DNA from: Vicinamibacterales bacterium
Lineage (GTDB): Bacteria > Acidobacteriota > Vicinamibacteria > Vicinamibacterales > 2-12-FULL-66-21
Length of the DNA stretch: 64,000 bases
Reading direction: 5' to 3'
NCBI GenBank assembly: GCA_036496585.1
Contig: DASXLB010000024.1
Span: 98,427 to 162,426, forward strand
Shown in pieces: positions 8,801-18,719 of the stretch. The notes under the pieces are model-generated. The model worked only from the letters and a program-made list of their open reading frames with translations. It had not been told where the DNA came from and made no database searches. The first letter of the stretch is position 1, and each line of letters starts with the position of its first letter. The position numbers and the translations under genes are program-made.

Positions 8801-9019
8801 CGTGCCGAACGGGAGATGCGGCCGCTGGCAGCGCTGGCACGCGCCGTCGCCGCGGCGCGCCGGCCGCAGGACGCCGCGCGGCTGCAGGCGGAAGTGGCGC
8901 ACCTGTACGGCCTGACACCAGAGGAGTTCGCGCACGTGCTCTCGACGTTCCCGCTCGTCGCCGCGTCCGAGCGCGACGCAGCGCTGCAGGCCGCGTGCGA
9001 TATAGTGCCAACGTTCTGA
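5837..9019 (+). CDS. Large Eco57I-like N6-adenine DNA methyltransferase
   Basis: Protein of 1060 residues. SAM-binding motif I is VLDPSMGSGAF (D410 to F418), with FGVDANPTAVQLARLSLW downstream, and the catalytic motif IV is NPPW at 669-672, an N6-adenine methylase signature. An N-terminal region of about 370 residues precedes the methylase. It includes LIVAAAGWNGDLRRLRARL and RARWWIGTNGVTLRIVDA, which resemble the nuclease-like domain at the front of type IIG enzymes but lack an evident ExK pair. The C-terminal part (after about residue 800) includes YREVASATNRLTLIAAMIP and FLCGVFNSFVANYCIR, typical of specificity or TaqI-like C-domains. It overlaps the helicase gene by ten bases, and the next gene begins at the base after its stop. 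The probable role is phage restriction or modification with the helicase. Confidence 0.85.
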   Translation: MALSAFSGTLASLDLLEALGNNRAPGARLRRVVTSALAQLGPASAARQVFDTLAAPLAAECGATIDILESTAEAVAAVAPAGGEPVLIVAAAGWNGDLRRLRARLRRDVRARWWIGTNGVTLRIVDALRAYSQRAIDIDLGAVAIDDGALAVLGQLLDAHTVPPLAGLDALVRTSESHRAAVGQSLQSGVETALVELVTGFSRGSDDPGQLDAALADALTVVYRILFLLFAEARGLVPQWHPIYRRSYTIEALRPAAEGDGSSRGLWETLQAIARLAHRGCTAGSLRVVPFNGRLFAPAAAPLADSRRLHDRTVRDVLLALTTRRAADRRERISYADLGVEQLGSVYERVLEYAPSRAAGAITMSQTGRRKRTGTFYTPRAMTEYLVRRALAPLVDRASPSRILSLRVLDPSMGSGAFLVAACRFLATAYEEALVAEGSAARHDIGPAERAGFRRTIAQRCLFGVDANPTAVQLARLSLWLCTLAADRPLTFLDHHLRCGNSLAGGSIADVTGRPPGAVPRGLARLPLFEDDDLATGLSSAIGARLALVETADDSAAAVRRKERTIDRLDGAEGPLRRWRALADAWCAAWFWPEGQSRPAGGAWSAFAAALAGRSDDLPRDLESRWRRIAAEVAAAERFFHWTLEFPEIFHDADGAPLAAAGFDAVIGNPPWAGAGVLTRFSRDSGCYRLQGKGHANLYQLFAERMLQLAAPGGRIGVVLPAGVLTDAGCAALRRRLLDGCTLDAIVTLDNRDGLFPIHRGIRFALITATTAGCTPDIALKSRLHDAAALDDIADRGAPPGAVRIPLRLVTAFGGDSLAVPDLQSDVDRAVLAKILAAGLPLESRDGWHLHFGRELNATDDRRHFAAAGLPVLEGKLLDPFHVRTAEAMAFIARRTAQRLLQGRARIDRPRLGYREVASATNRLTLIAAMIPAWAVTSHTIFCLREALDDERQWFLCGVFNSFVANYCIRLRGGTHVPASVIQQLPVPRAEREMRPLAALARAVAAARRPQDAARLQAEVAHLYGLTPEEFAHVLSTFPLVAASERDAALQAACDIVPTF
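9002..9007 (+). promoter_or_regulatory. -10-like box before the FeS-NrfD gene
   Basis: TATAGT lies 12 bases before the ATG at 9020, inside the last codons of the methyltransferase gene. There is no Shine-Dalgarno sequence before that ATG, so a separate short-leader or leaderless transcript for the oxidoreductase operon is possible. No good -35 box is visible. Confidence 0.35.
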
Positions 9020-10552
9020 ATGGCCAATTACGGGTTTGCCATCGATCTTCGCAAATGCATCGGATGTCACGCCTGCACCATCGCCTGTAAAGCCGAGCAC
9101 GAGATCCCGGTCGGCGTGAACCGCTGCTGGGTGAAGACCGTCGAAAAAGGCACGTTTCCCGACACGCAGCGCTTCTTCTTTCCCGTCCTGTGCAACCAGT
9201 GCACCGACGCGCCCTGCGTAGGCATCTGCCCGACGCGCGCCCTCTTCAAGCGCCGCGACGGCATCGTCGATCTGAACGGCGAGAGCTGCATCGGCTGCCG
9301 TGCCTGCATGGAAGCGTGTCCCTACGATCAGCTCTTCATCGATCCCAATACCCACACCGCCGAGAAGTGCAACTTCTGCGCGAACCGCGTCGAGAACGAG
9401 CTGCTGCCGGCCTGCGTGATCGTCTGTCCGACCGAGTGCCGCATCTTCGGCGATCTCGACGACCCGTCGAGCGCGGTGTCGCGCATCGTCCAGCACCAGG
9501 CGTACGACGTGCGCAAGCCGGAGAAGGGCACCGGCCCGAAGATCTTCTATCTCGGCGCCGACGAGAGCGTCATCCGTCCCGAAGCAGCCGTGCGCCCGCT
9601 CTATTTCAAGGAAGGCCAGGTACACCTGCGTCCGGTCGGCGCGCCGGTAGAGGATCCCGATTCGCCGGGCGATCCGCGCGTCGACTACGACACGCCTCAC
9701 AAGAAGCCGTGGGGCATCGACATGGTGCTCTACCTCTTCTTCAAGGCGGTCTCGACGGGCGCGATGATGCTGGCGGCGCTTCTGTGGCTGTTCGGGGATC
9801 GTGGGGCGCTGACCACGATCGCGGCCCCGATCATCTCCATCGTCTGCATCTCGTTGACGACGATCGTGCTGATTGCCGACCTGGAGCGGCCGGAGCGGTT
9901 CTACTACATCCTGACGCGCTCGAACTGGCGATCCTGGCTGGTGTGGGGCACGTGGTTCCTCGCTGCGCACGGCACCCTGAGCGGGCTGTGGCTCGTGAGC
10001 GGCTGGATGGGATGGACGCGAGTGATCGATGCGATCGCGCTGCCGGCACTCCTTGCAGCCGTGCTCGCCACGTCGTACACGGGCTTCCTGTTCGCGCAGG
10101 GGCGCGGTCGCGATCTCTGGCAGGGCCGGCACGGGGCGATCCATCTCGTCGCGCAGTCGGGCATGGCCGGCGCCGCGACGATCGGTTTGGCCGCCAAGTT
10201 GTTCGACATCCATCCCTCGCACGACGTGGTTTTCGTCCCAGCCACGGTATTCCTGGTCAGTGTCGTCGCGCATCTCGCGATGCTGCTCTTCGAGAACGTC
10301 ATCTCGTCGAGCCCGACGCGGCATCATCAGCTGGCGGTGCAGGCAATCCGCCACGGCGCGTTCGCGCGACTCTTCTGGGGCATGGCGATCGCGGCGGGCG
10401 GCGTCCTGCCGCTCGTGCTCCTGTTCGTGACCACCGGCGTTGCCGTCGTGGACTCTGTGAAAGTGGTCGCGGCGTTCGTGCTCGTGCTCGCCGGCAGCGC
10501 CGCCTGGGACTACATCTGGATCGAGGCCGGCCAAAGCGTGCCGCTCAGCTGA
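9020..10552 (+). CDS. Four-cluster ferredoxin-like subunit fused to NrfD-type membrane anchor
   Basis: Electron-transfer and membrane subunit of a complex iron-sulfur molybdoenzyme, 510 residues. Residues 1 to about 190 are a PsrB/DmsB/NrfC-like ferredoxin with four cysteine groups: C13, C16, C19 and C23 in CIGCHACTIAC, then CNQCTDAPCVGICP, CIGCRACMEACPYD and CNFCANRVEN. From about residue 243 to the end there are eight or so transmembrane helices of the NrfD/PsrC family (starting MVLYLFFKAVSTGAMMLAALL), which usually transfer electrons to or from quinone. These two modules are separate genes in PsrABC and NrfABCD systems, so this is a natural fusion. The catalytic subunit follows 27 bases downstream. 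Confidence 0.93.
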   Translation: MANYGFAIDLRKCIGCHACTIACKAEHEIPVGVNRCWVKTVEKGTFPDTQRFFFPVLCNQCTDAPCVGICPTRALFKRRDGIVDLNGESCIGCRACMEACPYDQLFIDPNTHTAEKCNFCANRVENELLPACVIVCPTECRIFGDLDDPSSAVSRIVQHQAYDVRKPEKGTGPKIFYLGADESVIRPEAAVRPLYFKEGQVHLRPVGAPVEDPDSPGDPRVDYDTPHKKPWGIDMVLYLFFKAVSTGAMMLAALLWLFGDRGALTTIAAPIISIVCISLTTIVLIADLERPERFYYILTRSNWRSWLVWGTWFLAAHGTLSGLWLVSGWMGWTRVIDAIALPALLAAVLATSYTGFLFAQGRGRDLWQGRHGAIHLVAQSGMAGAATIGLAAKLFDIHPSHDVVFVPATVFLVSVVAHLAMLLFENVISSSPTRHHQLAVQAIRHGAFARLFWGMAIAAGGVLPLVLLFVTTGVAVVDSVKVVAAFVLVLAGSAAWDYIWIEAGQSVPLS

Positions 10553-10579
10553 TCCGATTCATCCGCATTCGCAATTGAC

Positions 10580-13335
<2,756 letters not shown>

Positions 13336-13339
<4 letters not shown>

Positions 13340-14430
13340 TTACTCGCAACCACCGGGTCCACGTCTGGGCGATTTGGGGCCTGATCGCGGTCTTCGGGAT
13401 CCTCGAGGGCGTTGCCTGGACGCTGGCCGGTGGCATTCCTCGGCGTCCCGTCGTGCTCGTCCAGGTCGTGGCGGCGTGGACCGTGATGCTGATCCTGGCC
13501 GCCTTGGCGACGCGCCGGATCGGCAGCCTGTCGCAGCGGATCCGGGTGCAGCAGCACAACCACGAGGCGACGCTCGGCGAACTCGAGCAGCTGCAGACGC
13601 AGAACGCGATGCTCGAAATCATCGCGAGATCGGTGGACGTCACGCTCGCCTTCCAGGCGCTCGCCTCGCGGATCGCGCGGCTGGTGCCGTGTGATCGCGT
13701 CGGGCTCGCGCTCCTCACCGAAAGCGGCGAGGAGTTCCAGACCTACACGGCGCGGGTGCGCGACGTCGAGCGGCGGTCGCGGCCCCGTCCGGAGATCGTC
13801 TTCAAGGTCGAGCAGACGCTGCTCGGCAACGTCGTCCGCTCGCGCGAAGCGGCGCTGGTCGGCGACATCGCCAAGGTCGCGACCGATTTTCTCGACGCCA
13901 ACCTGCTCAACAGCTCCGGCTTCGGTTCCGTGATGATCGTGCCGCTCGTCTCCAAGGGCCGGGCGGTCGGCACGTTGAACCTCGTGCAGCGCGCCAAGCA
14001 CGCCTACCGCCCCGAGCACGCCGCCGCCATCCAGCCGATCGCCGAGATCTTCGCGGTGGCGGTGATCGCGCAGCAGCTGCAGGTGTCGCTCGGCAAATAC
14101 CGGTCGACCGAAGCGATGTCGGAGCTGACGCTGTCGACCGCCGTCGAGATGAACAGCGCCCTGCAGACGATCATCGGCCTCTGCGATCTGCTCGAACGCG
14201 GCTACCCCGACCCGAGCCTGCAGCGCGACCTCGCGACGGTGGTGCGCCAGGCGCAGCGAATCGCCGGACTGCTCGAGAGCATGCGCGCCGCCGCCCGCGA
14301 GCGGATGCGCGAGGTGGAGGCCGCCGTCGCCGATCGGCAGGCGGATATCCCGGCGAGCCCCGAGGCGTTCGCCGCGGAACCAGAGCCCGAGGTGTCGGGG
14401 GTGGCGCCGCCGCGCCCGCGAGATCGTTAG
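13336..14430 (+). CDS. Membrane-bound GAF domain sensor protein
   Basis: Protein of 364 residues. Two transmembrane helices lie near residues 8-30 (VWAIWGLIAVFGILEGVAW) and 40-60. A short coiled coil follows (HNHEATLGELEQLQTQNAML), then a GAF domain from about residue 90 to 235, including RLVPCDRVGLALLTESGEE and FGSVMIVPLVSKGRAVGTL. A helical region after that (STAVEMNSALQTIIGLCDLL) resembles a histidine-kinase dimerisation region, but no phospho-accepting histidine or ATPase domain follows. The tail is proline- and glutamate-rich. The ATG overlaps the stop of the molybdoenzyme gene, so it may sense the redox state or the substrate for that complex. Confidence 0.8.
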
Positions 14431-14512
14431 AGTCCATCTCACCCGGACGCCAGATCGCGTTCGAGCGCGGCGAACGAGCGGCGGGACTACGGGCGGCGCC
14501 CTACGGACGAGA

Positions 14513-14815
14513 CTAGGATTTCAGCAGCCACGCCGCGACGAGCACCGCGAACACCATCACGGTCGTCGCCACGAAGAACCAGTCGCGCAGGCGGACGTAG
14601 GTGACGAGCGATGCCACGACGCGCGCGAGCGGGGTCAGCATCAGCACCACCAGCCCGGTGGTCAGCAGCAGCGTCACGCCGGCCGTGCCGCCGAGCACGA
14701 ACCACAGGACGAGCCCGGCCGCCAGGCACACCGACGCGCTCGTCACGCCGATTTCGAGGAGGCGCCCGACGCGCAGTTCGAGCCGCTCGATGTCCTCGTC
14801 GGTGGCGTGCCGCAT
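14513..14815 (-). CDS. DUF1634 family membrane protein
   Basis: Protein of 100 residues with a charged N-terminus (MRHATDEDIERLELRVGRLL) and three hydrophobic helices, the first near residues 22-42 (GVTSASVCLAAGLVLWFVL). This matches DUF1634 proteins, which are commonly encoded directly after TSUP-family sulfite/anion exporters. Here the ATG shares a base with the stop of the TSUP gene upstream (TGATG), so the two are translationally coupled. It is presumably an accessory subunit of the exporter; its biochemical role is not known. Confidence 0.85.
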   Translation of the reverse strand: MRHATDEDIERLELRVGRLLEIGVTSASVCLAAGLVLWFVLGGTAGVTLLLTTGLVVLMLTPLARVVASLVTYVRLRDWFFVATTVMVFAVLVAAWLLKS

Positions 14816-15636
14816 CAGACGAAGGCCTTCCTGAAATAGAGCACCGACACCGCGGCCAGCACGATCGCCATCAGCATCTTCAGCCACCGCACGCGGGCGC
14901 GCGAGCCGGCGTGCAGCCCGGCGCGCGAGCCGATCAGCACGCCGATGACCGCGGCGGCCGCCAGCGGTGGGTTGACCTCTCCCCGTGAGAAGTACTGGGG
15001 CGCCGACGCCGCTGCCGTGACGCCGATCATCAGCGCGCTCGTGGCGGCCGCGGCGCGCATCGGCACGCCGCACCACGCGTTGAGCACCGGCACCTTCAGG
15101 ATGCCGCCGCCGATGCCCAGCGTGCCCGACACGTAGCCGGCGACGAACGACGCCGACATGCCGAGCGGCAGCCGCCGCACCTGATAGACCACGTCGCGAC
15201 CGGTGTCGTCGTCGTGGAAGCGCCCGCCGAGCGCGCCGGGCGACGCCGACGCTTCCATGACGTTGCGGCTGTCGAGGCGGGACAGCATCAGGATCGCGAT
15301 GGCGGTCGTGACGATCGCGAAGATCAGGTTCAGCGTGTGGCTCGACAACCGCGCCACCGTCATCGCCGCAATCAGGCCGCCGATCGTCGTGGCGATTTCG
15401 AGGAGCATGCCGAGCCGCAGGTTGATAAGGTGGCGCCCGGCCCGCCCGGCCGAGACGACGCTCGAAGTCGCGATGACGGTCATCAGACCGGTGGCCGCCG
15501 CCACCCTGAAATCGACGCCGAGGCCGGCATTCAGGAAGGGCACGAGAAAGACGCCGCCGCCGATGCCGAGCAGCGAACCAAGTCCGCCCGCCACCGCTCC
15601 GGCGACGATGACCGCGACGAGCGCGAGCAGACTCAT
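14815..15636 (-). CDS. TSUP family sulfite/organosulfonate exporter (TauE/SafE)
   Basis: Inner-membrane permease of 273 residues with about eight helices. Two repeated glycine-rich motifs mark the two TSUP halves: GLGSLLGIGGGVFLVPFL near residues 17-34 and YVSGTLGIGGGILKVPVL near residue 165. The family exports sulfite, thiosulfate or related anions. It is divergently transcribed from a persulfide dioxygenase-rhodanese fusion whose product is sulfite, separated by only 45 bases, so both likely share regulation. This fits export of toxic sulfite made during sulfide detoxification. The ATG at 15634-15636 is the first in frame that starts the hydrophobic helix. Confidence 0.9.
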   Translation of the reverse strand: MSLLALVAVIVAGAVAGGLGSLLGIGGGVFLVPFLNAGLGVDFRVAAATGLMTVIATSSVVSAGRAGRHLINLRLGMLLEIATTIGGLIAAMTVARLSSHTLNLIFAIVTTAIAILMLSRLDSRNVMEASASPGALGGRFHDDDTGRDVVYQVRRLPLGMSASFVAGYVSGTLGIGGGILKVPVLNAWCGVPMRAAAATSALMIGVTAAASAPQYFSRGEVNPPLAAAAVIGVLIGSRAGLHAGSRARVRWLKMLMAIVLAAVSVLYFRKAFV

Positions 15637-15681
15637 GCGGGTGTATGATCCGCCGTGGCACCCATAGAAAAAGTGTAGCGT

Positions 15682-17043
15682 ATGTTCTCCCGCTTCTATG
15701 ACGATGGCCTTGCCCAGGCCTCCTTTGTCGTCGGGTGCCACCGCACGAAGCGCGCGGTAGTCGTCGATCCGAGGCGCGACGCGGCGATTTACGTCGAAGC
15801 CGCGCGGCAGGCCGGCGCGACGATCGTCGCGGTCATCGAAACGCACGTCCACGCCGACTTCGTCTCGGGCGCGCGCGAGCTGGCCTCGATCGGCCTGCCG
15901 GTCATCACCGGACCGGGTGCAGCTCTCGCCTACGAACACCACGAGGTTCGCGACCACGAGACACTGCAGGTGGGCGACCTCGGGTTGACGTTCCTCCACA
16001 CGCCCGGGCACACCTTCGAACACATCGCGATCCTTGCGGAGGCGCCCGGCGAGGCGGCGCGCCTCTTCACCGGAGACCTGCTGTTCGTCGGCGGGGTCGG
16101 CCGTCCCGACCTGCTGGGCGAACGTGAGACGCGGGCACTGGCCGGGATGCTCCACCAGTCGCTGCGCCGCGTCGCCGCGCTGGATCCGTCGACGGAGGTA
16201 CATCCCGGGCATGGCGCCGGTTCGCTCTGCGGCGCCGGCATCGGCCTGGATCCCTCCTCCACCATCGGCCGTGAATGGAGCCAGAACCCGCTCCTGCGCG
16301 ACACGCCGGACCAGGCGTTCGTCGAGGCGGTGCTCGCCGACCTGCCAGACACGCCGCCGTACTTCGCGCGGATGAAGCGCCTGAATCTCGCGCCTGACGT
16401 GCTCGGACTGGCCAGCGGGACGCCGGCGCTTCCGTCGATCCGCCCGGCAGCCGCGGCGGCACTCGCCGCCGACGGCGCGATCGTCATCGACCTGCGGCCC
16501 GCAGCCGAGTTCGCAGCCGGGCATCCCGATGGCGCGATCAATCTTGCCTACGGCGCCAAAGTCGGTTACTGGGCGGGATGGGTCTTGCCGCCTGATGCCC
16601 CGCTCATCCTCTTCGGTGGGAGCGCCGGTCAGGCAGCCGACGCGGCGATGCAGCTGCGGCGGATCGGCCTCGACCGCATCGAAGGGATGGTGGACGGCGG
16701 TTTCAGTGCGTGGCAGGCCGCGTCCCTGCCGGTCGCGTCGATCCAGCAGGTGGACGCGGAGGCGCTCCGCGCGCGAGACGATCTCTACGTGGTCGACGTG
16801 CGCAGCGCGCACGAATGGCGCGCCGACCACGCGCCCGGCGCGGTCAATATCCCGGTCGGCGACCTTCCGGCGCGGGTGGGCGAGCTGCCACCCGGCCGGA
16901 CGATTGCGACCATTTGCGAAGGCGGATACCGATCGAGTCTCGCGTCCAGCCTGCTCGCGCAGGAAGGCATCGCCGTGGTGAACGTCGCGGGCGGTATGGC
17001 GGCGTACCGCGGCAGCCCACAGAGCGTCGCGGACCGCCACTGA
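15682..17043 (+). CDS. Persulfide dioxygenase-like metallo-beta-lactamase with two rhodanese domains
   Basis: Protein of 453 residues. Residues 1 to about 225 are an ETHE1-like metallo-beta-lactamase fold. Metal ligands are visible in THVHAD (H55, H57, D59), TPGHT (H110) and TGD (D132), and the characteristic VGRPDL follows. Two rhodanese domains come next. The first, about residues 255-350, has FGGSAG at its active-site loop and no cysteine, so it should be inactive. The second, about residues 360-453, has C412 in TICEGGYRS and should transfer sulfur. The family oxidises glutathione or other low-molecular-weight persulfides to sulfite, with the rhodanese shuttling sulfane sulfur. The neighbouring TSUP exporter fits removal of the sulfite formed. 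Confidence 0.9.
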   Translation: MFSRFYDDGLAQASFVVGCHRTKRAVVVDPRRDAAIYVEAARQAGATIVAVIETHVHADFVSGARELASIGLPVITGPGAALAYEHHEVRDHETLQVGDLGLTFLHTPGHTFEHIAILAEAPGEAARLFTGDLLFVGGVGRPDLLGERETRALAGMLHQSLRRVAALDPSTEVHPGHGAGSLCGAGIGLDPSSTIGREWSQNPLLRDTPDQAFVEAVLADLPDTPPYFARMKRLNLAPDVLGLASGTPALPSIRPAAAAALAADGAIVIDLRPAAEFAAGHPDGAINLAYGAKVGYWAGWVLPPDAPLILFGGSAGQAADAAMQLRRIGLDRIEGMVDGGFSAWQAASLPVASIQQVDAEALRARDDLYVVDVRSAHEWRADHAPGAVNIPVGDLPARVGELPPGRTIATICEGGYRSSLASSLLAQEGIAVVNVAGGMAAYRGSPQSVADRH

Positions 17044-17077
17044 CGCCGCCGAGCGCCCACGGACGAATCCGCGGCGA

Positions 17078-17773
17078 TCAGTGCTTGTCGGCTGCTTTCG
17101 CGGCGTTCCGCGGGGAACGCGTGTCGAGGACGTCGACCATCCCTTTCGCCGCCGACGGCACGGCAACGGTGCCGTGGACGATATCCTTCGCCGCAATCTT
17201 GCTGCCGTAGACGAGGGCGTTGCCGTCGTTGTCGGGGCGCAGCGTCGATCCTTCGAGCGAGATGCCGGCGAACAGCCCGCGGGCGCGCGAGTAGGACAGC
17301 ATCTCGGCGCGCATCACGACGTCGGTTGCGGCGGCGGCGGTCCGTCCTTTCGGGCCCGCGGCGGCCGAGGCGTCGGCGCCAAGCTTCACCTTGCTGCTCA
17401 GTACGGACGTGGCGCCGCGCTTGTTCATCACCAGGATCACGAAATCGGTTTCCTGGCCGCCAAGCTGGAGACCGATGCTGCCGCCTTCGAGGGCCATCAG
17501 CGTCGGCGCGCTCCACGGCCCGTCGAAATCGGCGCCGGTTCGGCACGTCATCGCGCCGCGGCCGTAGCTGCCGCCGACGCCGATCGCGAGTTTCTTGACC
17601 CCGGGAAACACCACCACGCATTCCGACTTGTCCAGCAGATCCTTCGGGATGTTGTCGGGGATGTTCAGAATCTCCTTCACCACGGTCGCGCAGGCGCGCA
17701 GCCGATCCTCTTCCTTGCCCTGCGCCGCGAGCGTCGTCGAGAGCGCCAGGACCATCACGACCAGTCTCTTCAT
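17078..17773 (-). CDS. Exported SYLF-domain (YSC84-type) lipid-binding protein
   Basis: Protein of 231 residues starting with a signal peptide (MKRLVVMVLALSTTLAAQG). The rest is a SYLF domain, recognised by the sequence around LLDKSECVVVFPGVKKLAIG, GVGGSYGRGAMTCRTG, IGLQLGGQETDFVILVMN and YSRARGLFAGISLEGSTLRP. The domain binds phosphoinositides or lipids in eukaryotes; bacterial secreted forms are of uncertain function. The start at 17771-17773 is chosen because it begins the signal peptide and TAGACT lies seven bases before it, like other short-leader promoters here. It is the gene after the panE-like gene, ten bases beyond, in the same direction. Confidence 0.85.
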   Translation of the reverse strand: MKRLVVMVLALSTTLAAQGKEEDRLRACATVVKEILNIPDNIPKDLLDKSECVVVFPGVKKLAIGVGGSYGRGAMTCRTGADFDGPWSAPTLMALEGGSIGLQLGGQETDFVILVMNKRGATSVLSSKVKLGADASAAAGPKGRTAAAATDVVMRAEMLSYSRARGLFAGISLEGSTLRPDNDGNALVYGSKIAAKDIVHGTVAVPSAAKGMVDVLDTRSPRNAAKAADKH

Positions 17774-17783
17774 ATTGCTGAGT

Positions 17784-18716
17784 CTACCCCGGCCGGCCGT
17801 CCGCATGCGGCTTCAGGACGGCATAGAGCGTCGCCATGATCGGCACCGCGACACCGGCCTCCGCCGCGCGGCGCACCACGCTGCCCTGGAGCGCGTCGAC
17901 CTCGATCCGCTTGCCGGCCTGGAGATCGATGAGCAGCGACGAGCGCATCGATCCCGGGATGCCTTCGACGTAGGGGATGATGCGATCCACGACGTCGGCG
18001 GCCACCGGCACACCGCTGGCGCGCGCCACGGCTTCGATCTCGCGGCACGCCGCGAGGAACTGTGCGCGCGTGAACGGATCACCCCACACCGGGCCGATGG
18101 GCAGCCGCGCCGCGCCGGTGAACCCGGCGAGCGCGGCGAGGAAGACGAACTTCTCCCAGATCGGCACGCGGCCATCCTCGACCGGGTACGACTGGATATC
18201 GGCGCCGGCGAACGCCGCGTGAATGGCGCGCACCCGCGAGGTCAGCTCCGGCAGCCGGCCGAATATTTCGCCAAACACGATCCGCCGGTGATCGCCGGTC
18301 TGGACGATCGTGCCCGGCGCCTCGAGCGCGGTCGCGATGTAGGTGCTGCCGCCGAGCGTCCGGGAGGGTCCGGCGGCGCGCGCCACTTCATCGCCGCTGT
18401 CGACGCCGTTCTGCAGGGTGAGGACTGCCGTGTCGTCGCCGAGCAGCGGTCCGAGCCGCGGCAGCGCCGACGCGTTGTCGTAGCTCTTGACGGCGAACAG
18501 GACGAGGTCGACAGGACCGATCGCGGTCGTATCCTCCTCGGCGCGCGCCCGCACCGTCAAGTCGCCGAGCGCCGGACTGCGGATCTCGAGCCCGCGCGAG
18601 CGAATCGCTTCGAGGTGGGCGCCGCGGGCGATGAAGATGACGTCGTGACCGGCGCGCGAGAGGCGCGCGCCGTAGTACCCGCCAACCGCGCCCGATCCGA
18701 GTACGGCGATTCTCAT
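17784..18716 (-). CDS. panE: 2-dehydropantoate 2-reductase (ketopantoate reductase) family
   Basis: NADPH-dependent reductase of 310 residues in the ApbA/PanE family. Ketopantoate reductase makes pantoate for coenzyme A. The Rossmann motif is GSGAVGG at residues 7-13, followed by YYGARL; the first domain continues to about residue 165. The helical C-terminal domain contains EKFVFLAALAGFTGAARL with the conserved lysine, and RSSLLIDLQAGKRIEVDALQG, typical of the family. It begins three bases after the permease stop, so the two are probably cotranscribed. ApbA homologues in odd contexts sometimes reduce other 2-keto acids, so the exact substrate is an inference. Confidence 0.85.
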   Translation of the reverse strand: MRIAVLGSGAVGGYYGARLSRAGHDVIFIARGAHLEAIRSRGLEIRSPALGDLTVRARAEEDTTAIGPVDLVLFAVKSYDNASALPRLGPLLGDDTAVLTLQNGVDSGDEVARAAGPSRTLGGSTYIATALEAPGTIVQTGDHRRIVFGEIFGRLPELTSRVRAIHAAFAGADIQSYPVEDGRVPIWEKFVFLAALAGFTGAARLPIGPVWGDPFTRAQFLAACREIEAVARASGVPVAADVVDRIIPYVEGIPGSMRSSLLIDLQAGKRIEVDALQGSVVRRAAEAGVAVPIMATLYAVLKPHADGRPG

Positions 18717-18719
18717 ACA

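Noticed and set aside
7679-10534. Minus-strand open frame of about 950 codons opposite the methylase and FeS-NrfD genes
   Set aside because: Crosses two well-supported plus-strand genes and shows low-complexity charged sequence, no motifs.
15637-17196. Extension of the TSUP frame upstream over the persulfide dioxygenase gene
   Set aside because: Antisense of a strong plus-strand gene. The exporter starts with its first helix at 15636.
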